From Chitinophagaceae bacterium (GTDB lineage Bacteria; Bacteroidota; Bacteroidia; Chitinophagales; Chitinophagaceae), in assembly GCA_016710745.1 (NCBI GenBank), contig JADJVB010000015.1:1-64000 (forward strand): 64,000 nt of DNA, in the 5' to 3' direction. Below are positions 54,359-62,591 of this stretch, one piece after another. Positions within the stretch are counted from its first letter, which is position 1, and each line of letters starts with the position of its first letter. Below the pieces are notes generated by a model, which saw only the letters and a list, made by a program, of their open reading frames with translations, made no database searches and was not told the origin of the DNA. A program made the position numbers and the translations under genes.

Positions 54359-55048
54359 TTATCCACCCGAATAGGTGCGGCCATCCCTCACGGCATTTTT
54401 CTTGCCCCGGTTCTTCTTTTCCCATTCGATCATTTCGGGGGTTTTTTCTACTTCCTTCTTTTTTTCTATTGGCGCAGCAACGGCTTTACTATCGGCAACC
54501 GGCTTTACCAAATGGCCACGCTCAAATTTTTCAACCTTTATTAACCGGCCGGTGCCGGGGTCAAAATATTTCCATTCCCCGTGCCGAACACTGTATTGCT
54601 CAGCCTTGGTGATCTTGTAATCGATGATCTCGTTATTACCCTCTCCGTAAACGGCAACAGTATCATAAGGGGCTTCGGGGTCGTATGCCCGCCAGGATTC
54701 TTCCCGGGTTAAATCACCGAGGTAGGTATAATATTGCTGAATACCATCTTTGCCACCCAGTTTGTAAAATTCTACGGCAATGATATCGCCTTCCAAACTA
54801 TATTTACGCCAAATACCTTCTTTGTTGTCATCGAGGTAAACGCCTTCTTCTTCGTAGCCTGGTTCGCCCCGCAGGGGTTCCATGTGATTAACCCATTTAC
54901 CCTGTTTTTTATCATTGTGGTCAACAGCATTCAGTGTATCGCCCTCCGACGAAAGTTTATAGGTTTTATATTGAGCCTCACCATTCATAAAAAACAAAAA
55001 CTGAAAGATGGTAAGTACCAACAATTGCCGTATTTTTAAAATTCGCAT
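54359..55048 (-). CDS. Exported MORN/YwqK-like repeat protein
   Basis: I place the start at ATG 55048 (MRILKIRQLLVLTIF, signal peptide ending NGEAQ); an in-frame ATG at 55075 is possible, but the open frame to 55375 overlaps the divergent gene and is not used. The mature protein carries beta-hairpin repeats of the MORN/YwqK type: DHNDKKQGKWVNHMEP, GVYLDDNKEGIWRKYSLEGD, QYYTYLGDLTREESWRAYDP, HGEWKYFDPGTGRLIKVEKF. A Lys/Glu-rich C-terminal part follows (IEKKKEVEKTPEMIEWEKKN). About 229 residues. Such repeats are often annotated as 'antitoxin' without evidence; I make no functional claim. Confidence 0.75.
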   Translation of the reverse strand: MRILKIRQLLVLTIFQFLFFMNGEAQYKTYKLSSEGDTLNAVDHNDKKQGKWVNHMEPLRGEPGYEEEGVYLDDNKEGIWRKYSLEGDIIAVEFYKLGGKDGIQQYYTYLGDLTREESWRAYDPEAPYDTVAVYGEGNNEIIDYKITKAEQYSVRHGEWKYFDPGTGRLIKVEKFERGHLVKPVADSKAVAAPIEKKKEVEKTPEMIEWEKKNRGKKNAVRDGRTYSGG

Positions 55049-55090
55049 AACGCTATATGTATTTTCTGCTTTCATAATACCAAAACGATA

Positions 55091-57595
55091 ATGATGAAGA
55101 ATCTTTTCAAATTTACAGTATTCCTGACTTTCATTTTTGTTAATTCTGTACAGGCGCAAATAAAGCCAAGTACTGACGCCGATAGGTTTAACGGTATTCA
55201 AAAAAGAAAATTGCTTGAAAAAGATACTAGTTTGAACCGTATTAGCTTTCGTAATGTGGGTCCCAGTATCATGAGCGGCCGGGTGGTTGACGTAGAGGTA
55301 AATCCCGCCGACCCTACCGAATTTTATGTAGCCTATGCCTCGGGCGGGTTGTGGTATACCAAAAATAATGGACAATCGTTGGTTCCGGTTTTTGAGAAAG
55401 AGAATGCATTCAGCCTTGGTGATGTTGCCGTTGACTGGAATTCGGGCACCATTTGGATCGGTACCGGCGAAGTTAACAGCAGCCGTTCTTCTTATTCGGG
55501 ATTAGGTGTTTATAAGAGTACAAATAAAGGGAAAACCTGGGATTATATGGGCCTGCCCGAAAGCCATCATATCGGTAAAATAAGCCTGCATCCGTCTAAT
55601 AGTAATATTGCCTGGGTAGCCGTACTTGGCCATTTGTATTCTCCCAATAAAGAAAGAGGTATTTATAAAACCACCGACGGTGGTAAAACCTGGAAACAAT
55701 CTTTGTTTGTGGATGAAAATACAGGCGCAGTTGATATGGATATCAATCCTAAAAACCCGGATGAGTTGTATGCGGGTATGTGGTACCGTACCCGCCGGGC
55801 CTGGAATTTTGAGGAAGGCGGAAGATCAACGGGTATTTATAAAAGCTCCGACGGCGGCAATACCTGGAAGCTGGTATCCGGCCCCGGAAGTGGATTCCCT
55901 GCCGGTGATGGGCTTGGCCGGGTAGGCATTGCCGTGCATGCCGCCAACCCTAATATAGTTTATGCTACACTCGACAACCAGGGCCGCCGGCCGGATACGG
56001 CGAAGAAGAAAGTGGACACCAATTATGTGTTGAAGGATTTTAAAGACCTCAGCAAGGAGGGCTTTGCCAATCTGGATAATAATAAACTGGATAGTTTTTT
56101 GGTAAAAAATAATTTTAAGGAAAAATATACGGCGGCATCGGTAAAAGAGTTGGTAAAAACAGATAAGATAAAACCAACCGAAGTGTACAATTATCTTTTC
56201 GATGCCAACACGGCTTTGTTTGAAACACCGATCATTGGTTGTGAAATTTACCGCAGTGATGATGCTGGCGTCAGTTGGCGAAAAGTAAATACCAAAGGAC
56301 TTGATCTGTATAATACCTATGGCTACTATTTCGGAAAAATATCGGTGAGTAATACTAATTCGGATAAAGTGGTGATCAGTGGATTCAATTTAATGTTGAG
56401 TACCGATGGAGGCAAAACATTTGATGCAACGGATAACGATGCCACACATGCCGACTGGCATGGCTGCTGGATGAATCCAAACCGCGACAGTCACTGGATA
56501 GCCGGAAATGACGGCGGATGCAATGTTACTTATGATGATGGGGCGCATTGGTTTAAAGCCAATACGCCGTCGGTTGGCCAGTTTTATAAAATAGCGGTTG
56601 ATAATGCAAAGCCTTACAATATTTATGGAGGCTTGCAGGATAATGGTACCTGGTATGGTCCATCCAACACAAAAGATAAAGACCAGTGGGATTATGAAGG
56701 CGTGTATCCCTGGAAACAAATTGGCGGCGGCGACGGGATGCAGGTGCAGATCGATACCCGGGATAATAAAACAGCTTATGCCGGATCGCAGTTTGGTTTT
56801 TATGGAAGGAGAAAAACAGATGGTGGCAAAAGGGCATTTTTGTATCCAAGACCAGATTTGGGTGAAGCCAAATACCGGTATAACTGGCAAACACCGATTT
56901 GGCTCAGTAAACATAACCAGGATATATTTTATTATGGCACCAATAAATTTCACCGCAGCTTACAGCAGGGCGACGACATGGTAGTTTTAAGTGGCGAGTT
57001 AACCAATGGAGGCCTGGCCGGAGATGTTCCCTTTGGTACATCTACCACCCTTGTTGAATCGCCGATGACATTCGGATTGATCTATATCGGAACCGATGAT
57101 GGCAACATGCATGTAAGTAAGGATGCGGGTAACACCTGGACAAAAATAAGCAATGGTTTACCCAGGATGGTTCAGGGCATGTATGTAAGCCGGGTTACGC
57201 CATCCGCATTTAAGGAAGGCAGGGTATATGCTTCATTAAATGGATACCGCAATGATAATTTTGGAGCCTATTTATTTGTTAGTGAAGATTATGGAACCAG
57301 TTGGTCGCCATTGGGCAGCGACCTGCCCACAGAACCCATCAACGTGGTAACTGAAGATTCGAAAAAAGAAAATATTATTTATGTGGGTACCGATAACGGG
57401 CTCTATGCTTCTTTTGATATGGGTAAATCCTTTATGGTAATGGATAATAACCTGCCACGGGTACCAGTACACGATATTGTAATACAACAAAGGGAAAACG
57501 AATTGGTAGTTGGTACGCACGGCAGAAGTGTGTATGTTACTAAATTGAAGGAGGTGCAGAAACTGTTTGAGAAACTGGTTGAAGGGAAAAAATAG
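55091..57595 (+). CDS. Exported VPS10/BNR-repeat beta-propeller protein
   Basis: An 834-residue protein with a signal peptide (about 1-22, ending SVQAQ). Repeated Asp-box/BNR units follow (S-x-D-G/N-x-G-x-T-W): YTKNNGQSLVPVFE, YKSTNKGKTWDYMG, YKTTDGGKTWKQSL, YKSSDGGNTWKLVS, YRSDDAGVSWRKVN, HVSKDAGNTWTKIS, FVSEDYGTSWSPLG. This is the sortilin/VPS10-like ten-bladed propeller common in Bacteroidota, often mislabelled 'glycosyl hydrolase'. No catalytic residues can be named. A central insert (about residues 310-375) is helical and Lys-rich. Start at ATG 55091; the next codon is also ATG. It is likely periplasmic or surface-exposed; partner unknown. Confidence 0.85.
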   Translation: MMKNLFKFTVFLTFIFVNSVQAQIKPSTDADRFNGIQKRKLLEKDTSLNRISFRNVGPSIMSGRVVDVEVNPADPTEFYVAYASGGLWYTKNNGQSLVPVFEKENAFSLGDVAVDWNSGTIWIGTGEVNSSRSSYSGLGVYKSTNKGKTWDYMGLPESHHIGKISLHPSNSNIAWVAVLGHLYSPNKERGIYKTTDGGKTWKQSLFVDENTGAVDMDINPKNPDELYAGMWYRTRRAWNFEEGGRSTGIYKSSDGGNTWKLVSGPGSGFPAGDGLGRVGIAVHAANPNIVYATLDNQGRRPDTAKKKVDTNYVLKDFKDLSKEGFANLDNNKLDSFLVKNNFKEKYTAASVKELVKTDKIKPTEVYNYLFDANTALFETPIIGCEIYRSDDAGVSWRKVNTKGLDLYNTYGYYFGKISVSNTNSDKVVISGFNLMLSTDGGKTFDATDNDATHADWHGCWMNPNRDSHWIAGNDGGCNVTYDDGAHWFKANTPSVGQFYKIAVDNAKPYNIYGGLQDNGTWYGPSNTKDKDQWDYEGVYPWKQIGGGDGMQVQIDTRDNKTAYAGSQFGFYGRRKTDGGKRAFLYPRPDLGEAKYRYNWQTPIWLSKHNQDIFYYGTNKFHRSLQQGDDMVVLSGELTNGGLAGDVPFGTSTTLVESPMTFGLIYIGTDDGNMHVSKDAGNTWTKISNGLPRMVQGMYVSRVTPSAFKEGRVYASLNGYRNDNFGAYLFVSEDYGTSWSPLGSDLPTEPINVVTEDSKKENIIYVGTDNGLYASFDMGKSFMVMDNNLPRVPVHDIVIQQRENELVVGTHGRSVYVTKLKEVQKLFEKLVEGKK

Positions 57596-57820
57596 GTTGC
57601 CTGAGTCCTTGCTTTTTCAAAGGTTCGGGTTTCTTTTGGCCAGTTTCTTTTTTTTCCATGTCTTTTGTTTGGCGGCCGGTTATGTTTAGTCTGGTTAACC
57701 GGCGGCCTGGTAAAAACCGCGCATTAAATTTACTGATATTGGGGGTAACAAACAAAGCGGATTGTTGTTTCGTATGCCAGCCTTGCGGCAGATCTTTTGT
57801 TACATGCATACCCCTTCTCG

Positions 57821-59032
57821 TCAGTTATGTTTTGGTTCTGATAAGTTGAAGTAGTCGCCTTTAGTTTTGTCGAGTGTTGATGAAATTACATTGAAATTGT
57901 AAGGCGTTGCTTTGAAATTAATAAACTTATCAATGATTGTTCTTTGTTTAAAAATTATAAATGTGTTTTCTATGCCGGGGTTTATTTTGTTGAGGTTTAC
58001 TTCACTCCCGGTATCAGTCAATGAAGGCACAAAGGTCAACGCAATATTTTTCAAATTGAGTTCAATCCCGATATTTTCTAACTCCTTTTGTCGTAAATCT
58101 TTGCTATAATCTTTTTCATTTCCGTAAACAAAGTATGCTTTCAAATATTTACTCCGTGTTATACTTTCCTGCTCTAAAAAGGATAGCCACTTTTTAATGT
58201 CTTCCCAATTGGGTTTATTGCCTACGAAATAAATTATTCCATGAAACCGCCCATATTTACATACCGGGCAGGTTCTTGTTCCGCTGTCAGGGCCAAAAGC
58301 GTGATAAGGAATAAAAGATGGATTGTCTTCGCCAATCTCAAGCCCTGATCTTATTTCTGTTTTATTTGAATCCGGGTAATTTGGAATGTTAAGTCCCAAA
58401 ATGATATTATGTTCTGCAATTTGCAGATCACCTGAAATTAAAACTCTTAAAATTCCGCTTCCACCGCGATTTTCAAGTGCTTTTCTTTTTTCGCCTGTTA
58501 ACAGTTTATCATCGTCAAAGACAAATTCGTCTATGTAATATTCATTGTCAATATTTGGTTCTTTAATTGATGTATGAATGTGTGCAGGAATATTTTCGTT
58601 GGGATAGGGGGCAGGTCTGATCGTATAAATTGAGTAGTTGCCCTTGTCATCTGTATTTACCCAGCCCCGGATGTGTCCGTGCCTTTTTGCTTTTTCGTTC
58701 ATTCCGGGTTTAGGCGAATAATAGCCGTTGTTGTCGGTCTGCCAATAATAGATGATAACATTTGATGCTGGTGTTCTGCCGTCATTTTTATAGACCTTGC
58801 CTGTTATCAAAAGTTTTTGTCCCTTTTCTGTCCACCCGGCACTGCTGTCTACCGATGAAATAGTTGTCGGCATACCTATAAACATAATTTCGCAGCCGTC
58901 ACATCCACCGCCAATGAGCTTTTTTGCTTCGATATTATTTTGTGTTGCTGTATTGGTTTTTGACTGTCCGTTACAGCCTGTCAAACAGCTGAACAGAAGA
59001 ACAAAAAATCCAAAATGAATAGGTTGTTTCAT
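57821..59032 (-). CDS. Lipoprotein fusing an intradiol-dioxygenase-like domain to a thioredoxin-like domain
   Basis: Lipoprotein signal (LLFSCLTGC). Residues about 35-245 resemble intradiol ring-cleavage dioxygenases: LLITGKVYKNDGRTPASNVI, IYYWQTDNNGYYSP, HIRGWVNTDDKGNYSIYTIR, PAPYPNENIPAHIHTSIKEP. The Tyr in GYY, the Tyr in PAPYP and the HIH pair sit where the Fe(III) ligands (two Tyr, two His) lie in protocatechuate 3,4-dioxygenase. From about residue 270, TCPVCKYGRFHGIIYFVGNK and WEDIKKWLSFLEQESITRSK form a thioredoxin-like fold with a CPVC motif. A CDGC pair occurs near the N-terminus (GGGCDGCEIMF). The 403-residue fusion is intact. A secreted oxidoreductase role is inferred; no aromatic-catabolism genes are nearby. 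Confidence 0.7.
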   Translation of the reverse strand: MKQPIHFGFFVLLFSCLTGCNGQSKTNTATQNNIEAKKLIGGGCDGCEIMFIGMPTTISSVDSSAGWTEKGQKLLITGKVYKNDGRTPASNVIIYYWQTDNNGYYSPKPGMNEKAKRHGHIRGWVNTDDKGNYSIYTIRPAPYPNENIPAHIHTSIKEPNIDNEYYIDEFVFDDDKLLTGEKRKALENRGGSGILRVLISGDLQIAEHNIILGLNIPNYPDSNKTEIRSGLEIGEDNPSFIPYHAFGPDSGTRTCPVCKYGRFHGIIYFVGNKPNWEDIKKWLSFLEQESITRSKYLKAYFVYGNEKDYSKDLRQKELENIGIELNLKNIALTFVPSLTDTGSEVNLNKINPGIENTFIIFKQRTIIDKFINFKATPYNFNVISSTLDKTKGDYFNLSEPKHN

Positions 59033-59344
59033 TTTTGTACAATGTTTATTTAGGGTTGCATATAAAAGTTGGGGTTTATTGCAGCGCCTAACCCCGGCAA
59101 ATGTAAATTAAGAAACGAAATGCTAAAACCAGGCAAAATTTGTTTTAGTTACTGTGCATAGGGCAAACCAGGTTCTTTAACAGGTTGGCCCAATGATATG
59201 ATAAAACGTGAATTCAAAAAGTAGGGCGCTAAAAAGTGAGTGTTGCAAGTAATTTTTAGCATGGTATAATTACAGAATAGGGAAGTACATGACCTTCGTC
59301 ATTTTTCTTCTCATTTTTCTACAACACCTTTACCTGAAATTGCC
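59033..59344. other. Intergenic region upstream of the cytochrome operon
   Basis: About 310 bases with no gene. It holds the palindrome at 59289-59302 and, just before the first gene, pyrimidine-rich sequence. It must carry the divergent promoters for the dioxygenase-fusion gene and the cytochrome operon. Confidence 0.6.
59289..59302. promoter_or_regulatory. Palindrome ATGAC-CTTC-GTCAT, Crp/Fnr-like operator candidate
   Basis: Perfect 5-bp arms around four bases, the size and symmetry of a Crp/Fnr-superfamily site, 42 bases before the first gene of the cytochrome operon. It could alternatively be a short hairpin, since T4 follows. Confidence 0.45.
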
Positions 59345-59830
59345 ATGGATCAAACTCATGTACATTTATTAATAACCCATCTTCCCATTTTTGGGTCGAT
59401 ATTGGGTGGCCTTGTCTTGGCACATGGACTTTGGACAAAAAGTAACCAAACTAAAATTGCCGCTTATAACCTGTTGGTAATTTCCGCTATCGGATCTGTA
59501 GTTGCCTATCTAACCGGTGAAGAGGCAGAAGAAACTGTTGAAAAAATTCAGGGCGTATCAAAAGATATGATTGAGCTGCACAGTGATTTTGCTGTGTATG
59601 CTTTAATATCACTTAGTATTCTGGGGATAGCTTCATTAATCGGGCTTTTTCTTGCATTAAAAAAATCTCCTTTTTCAAGAACGATGGCCATAATAACACT
59701 TGTTATTTCGTTAATAAGCTTTGGTTTTGTTGCACGTACAGGTTATCTCGGCGGGCAAATAAGGCATACAGAAATTAATGCTGCAAGTCCAATCCCAGGG
59801 CAAAGTGGCGAGAAAGAAGATGATGATTAA
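59345..59830 (+). CDS. DUF2231-like four-helix membrane protein, first gene of the redox/iron operon
   Basis: A 161-residue protein with four hydrophobic helices. The start MDQTHVHLLITHLPIFGSIL has the pattern of DUF2231 proteins, with His residues (5, 7 and 12) at the membrane edge. Helix two contains LLVISAIGSVVAYLTGEEAEE, and helices three and four are YALISLSILGIASLIGLFLA and TMAIITLVISLISFGFVA, followed by RTGYLGGQIRHTE. The C-terminus is acidic (GEKEDDD). In other bacteria such proteins accompany cytochromes and may anchor haem or quinone, but no function is proven. The next gene starts 11 bp after its stop. The operon-like spacing with the b-type and c-type cytochrome genes suggests a subunit of the same complex. 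Confidence 0.7.
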   Translation: MDQTHVHLLITHLPIFGSILGGLVLAHGLWTKSNQTKIAAYNLLVISAIGSVVAYLTGEEAEETVEKIQGVSKDMIELHSDFAVYALISLSILGIASLIGLFLALKKSPFSRTMAIITLVISLISFGFVARTGYLGGQIRHTEINAASPIPGQSGEKEDDD

Positions 59831-59841
59831 AGTATACAATT

Positions 59842-60414
59842 ATGAAAAAGCCATTACTGATAAAGTATTTTCTGCCTTTTATCCAATGGTATGCTCTAAT
59901 GATTTTTATTGCTATTGGGATTGACTTTATTCTTCACCGGTTTGATTTGGTATTTATTGGCCGTTATCTTGGTACTGTTGGCACCATCGTTATCCTCTTC
60001 TCGTTCATTTATTCTTTAAGGAAACGCAAATTAATTCAATCGGGCTCACCAAAACAGCTTTTGATGCTGCATGAATATCTTGCATGGGCAGGCTCAATCA
60101 TGCTGCTCGTTCATGCAGGCATTCATTTCAATGCATGGCTACCATGGCTTGCTGTTGTCATGTTATTAATTACCGTGGGAAGTGGATTGGTTGGTAAATT
60201 TCTTTTAAAGAAGGCAAATGAATCTTTAAAGGAAAGAAGGTTGGCATTAATTAATACCGGCAGCAGTAAAGAAGATGCAGACAAAAAATTATTCTTCGAT
60301 TCCATTACCGTTGATTTAATGAAAAAGTGGCGGATGGTTCATTTGCCCATTACTTTACTGTTGGGAGTTTTGGCGCTGTTGCATGTGATCACCATTTTAA
60401 TGTTTAGCAAATGA
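59842..60414 (+). CDS. Di-haem b-type cytochrome-like membrane protein
   Basis: A 190-residue protein with five or six hydrophobic helices. Two of them each carry two His exactly 14 residues apart: H77 and H91 in LHEYLAWAGSIMLLVHAG, and H167 and H181 in VHLPITLLLGVLALLHVITI. Two helices with paired His at 13-14 spacing is the classic arrangement that holds two b-haems stacked across the membrane (as in cytochrome b of bc1 and ferric reductases). I therefore infer a trans-membrane electron carrier. No close named family is recognised. Its last codon overlaps the start of the decahaem cytochrome gene (ATGA), which implies coupled translation. The loop LLKKANESLKERRLALINTG is on the cytoplasmic side by charge. 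Confidence 0.75.
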   Translation: MKKPLLIKYFLPFIQWYALMIFIAIGIDFILHRFDLVFIGRYLGTVGTIVILFSFIYSLRKRKLIQSGSPKQLLMLHEYLAWAGSIMLLVHAGIHFNAWLPWLAVVMLLITVGSGLVGKFLLKKANESLKERRLALINTGSSKEDADKKLFFDSITVDLMKKWRMVHLPITLLLGVLALLHVITILMFSK

Positions 60415-61328
60415 AAAAGGTGATCATTTTGGCGATAATAATTTTTTGCATTGGTCTTAGTTACCTGTTTCCCCGTGCAATGCTCAATCCCGGGGAATTG
60501 GTGGAAGGGCATCAGGGTTTGAATAATAAATGTTTGTCATGCCACACGGCATTTTCGGGAATCTCAAACGATAAGTGTATTTCATGCCATAAATTGTCGG
60601 ATATAGGTAAAGATACTGTGCAAACGTTGGACAGCACTGGCCTTAGCGCGAAACTGTTGTTTCATCAATATCTTTCTGCTCAGGAGTGTTCTTCTTGTCA
60701 TACCGACCATAAAGGCATAAAGCCGGGTCTGCTTATAAGCAGTTTTAAGCATGAAATGTTGTCTCAGGTCATTTTAACCAATTGTGTCAGTTGTCATTAT
60801 AAACCTTTTGACAATCTGCATAAACAATTATCGGCAAACTGCAGCAGTTGTCATAATAGTTCGGGTTGGAAATTGGCTGGAATGTTCAATCATGAGATGA
60901 TACAGGGTGTTCATAAAACCAATTGTACCTCCTGCCACCAAAAACCAGCTGATACCTATCACCAGTTATTGACGACAGGCTGTAACAAATGTCATAGTAC
61001 AACCAAATGGGTGCCTTCCACTTTTGACCATTCAAAATATTTTCTGCTTGATAAAAATCACAATGCCACATGCAACACTTGTCATACCAACAATAATTTT
61101 GTTACTTATACCTGTTATAGCTGTCATGAACATTCAGAGAACAACATTATTTCAAAGCATAATGAAGAAGGGGTCTATAATATCATTAATTGCGCATCCT
61201 GTCACAAAAGTGGCAATGAGGATGATATAAGAAAGGGGAATGAATCAAATCAAAAAGACAGGAATAATGTAGAGGATTACCTAAGGAAACAGGGGAAGGA
61301 CAAGAAAAAGGACAAAGACGATGATTAA
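60411..61328 (+). CDS. Decahaem c-type cytochrome
   Basis: A 305-residue protein with an N-terminal signal or membrane anchor (KKVIILAIIIFCIGLSYLF). There are ten CXXCH haem-binding motifs: CLSCH, CISCH, CSSCH, CVSCH, CSSCH, CTSCH, CNKCH, CNTCH, CYSCH, CASCH (first at residues 41-45). The middle repeats (FNHEMIQGVHKTNC, FDHSKYFLLDKNHNATC) are of the cytochrome c3/c7-like kind, in which a His after a 'F-x-H' supplies the second ligand. The C-terminal 35 residues are highly charged and haem-free. It would be exported and haemylated in the periplasm, passing electrons from the b-type partner to an acceptor. Overlap with the upstream gene and a close downstream iron transporter gene suggest an iron-linked role. 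Confidence 0.9.
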   Translation: MKKVIILAIIIFCIGLSYLFPRAMLNPGELVEGHQGLNNKCLSCHTAFSGISNDKCISCHKLSDIGKDTVQTLDSTGLSAKLLFHQYLSAQECSSCHTDHKGIKPGLLISSFKHEMLSQVILTNCVSCHYKPFDNLHKQLSANCSSCHNSSGWKLAGMFNHEMIQGVHKTNCTSCHQKPADTYHQLLTTGCNKCHSTTKWVPSTFDHSKYFLLDKNHNATCNTCHTNNNFVTYTCYSCHEHSENNIISKHNEEGVYNIINCASCHKSGNEDDIRKGNESNQKDRNNVEDYLRKQGKDKKKDKDDD

Positions 61329-61371
61329 TATTCTGAAAAACTAATATTCACAATAAAGCAATGATTGTACA

Positions 61372-62460
61372 ATGACCAAAAATATTCAAACAGAAATTGA
61401 TGCCGGATTTTTATATGAAAAACTGGCAGCGCATGAATCAGACGAAACCATTGCCCATGTTTACAGGCAAATGAGCGAAATTGAAAAAAGCCATGCAAAA
61501 GCTTTTGCAGCAAAAGAAAATATCCCTTTTGAAAATTTGACGCAACCTTCATGGCGTGCAAAAACCCTAAATACTATTGGTAAAATATTTGGATACGACT
61601 ATGTTTTAGGAACTTTGATGGACACTGAAAAAAGTATTTCCGGAGCCATAATTGCAACCAGGCAAAAGAATAACAAAGAGATTACCGGTGCAGAAACGTC
61701 TCATGTACAAATATTGCAGGCAATTCTGTCAAAACAAACGAAAACCGCCGGCAAGCACCTTGCTAAATTTGAAAGGCAACATCGGTCGGTTGGTGGCAAT
61801 GCCATCAGGGCGGCTGTATTGGGAGGTAACGATGGGCTGGTTTCAAATTTTAGTCTGGTTATGGGAATTGCCGGTGCCACTTCAGGCGGACAAGGTGTTT
61901 TACTTGCCGGGCTTGCAGGATTATTAGCGGGTGCCTTATCAATGGCATTGGGTGAATGGATATCTGTGAAGAGCTCACAGGAGCTGTACGAGAACCAAAT
62001 GCAAATCGAGATGGAAGAGTTGGAAACAAATCCTGAAGGTGAAATGAAAGAATTAGCACTGATATACATGGCAAAAGGAATTCCTGAAAATCAAGCCAAT
62101 GAAATGGCTGCCGGGATAATGAAGGATAAAAATCATGCTCATGAAATATTGGTTAAGGAGGAATTGGGAATTAACACAGAAGAACTAAGCGGGTCAGCAA
62201 TGGAAGCCGCTATTTATTCTTTCATCCTGTTTTCTATCGGGGCCGTTATCCCGGTTTTACCTTTCATGTTTTTAAGTGGTATGCAGGCTATAGTAATTAG
62301 TGTGTCGGCGAGTGCCGTTGGTTTGTTTGTTATTGGTGGCGCAATAACATTATTCACCGGAAAAAATGTTTGGCGGTCTGGATTTAGACAAGTTGTGTTT
62401 GGTTTGGCGGCGGCGGCAATTACTTTTGGTATTGGAAAACTAATAGGGGTATCCGTTTAA
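61372..62460 (+). CDS. Ferritin-like/VIT1-family iron transporter (MbfA-like)
   Basis: A 362-residue protein in two parts. Residues about 1-135 form a ferritin-like/rubrerythrin helical domain with di-iron-type motifs (EIDAGFLYEKLAAHE, EIEKSHAKAF, AETSHVQIL, which contain ExxH pairs). Residues about 140-362 are a VIT1/CCC1 transport domain: RAAVLGGNDGLVSNFSLVMG with the family GxxDGLxxxF, LAGLLAGALSMALGEWISVK with the SMALGE(W/Y) motif, and several C-terminal helices. Same architecture as membrane-bound ferritin A (MbfA), an iron/manganese exporter in some proteobacteria. It starts 43 bp after the decahaem cytochrome gene on the same strand and is probably the last gene of the operon. Confidence 0.9.
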   Translation: MTKNIQTEIDAGFLYEKLAAHESDETIAHVYRQMSEIEKSHAKAFAAKENIPFENLTQPSWRAKTLNTIGKIFGYDYVLGTLMDTEKSISGAIIATRQKNNKEITGAETSHVQILQAILSKQTKTAGKHLAKFERQHRSVGGNAIRAAVLGGNDGLVSNFSLVMGIAGATSGGQGVLLAGLAGLLAGALSMALGEWISVKSSQELYENQMQIEMEELETNPEGEMKELALIYMAKGIPENQANEMAAGIMKDKNHAHEILVKEELGINTEELSGSAMEAAIYSFILFSIGAVIPVLPFMFLSGMQAIVISVSASAVGLFVIGGAITLFTGKNVWRSGFRQVVFGLAAAAITFGIGKLIGVSV

Positions 62461-62591
62461 GAAATTAAGAAACGAAATGCCAAAAGCGATCGAAAAAATA
62501 ATCAGGGGCCGGGCTGGCTCGTAGCCTATGATTGGCTGGGAGCCGAAGCTGAAATGTTGCTCATAATGCCTGTGTTGAAGAAAGCCCGATG

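Noticed and set aside
55048..55375. N-terminal extension of the MORN-like protein
   Set aside because: It overlaps the divergent propeller gene and lies upstream of a clear signal peptide start.
57540..57809. 89-codon minus-strand ORF after the VPS10-like gene
   Set aside because: It overlaps the end of the propeller gene, has no signal or domain and low-complexity Lys/Pro content.
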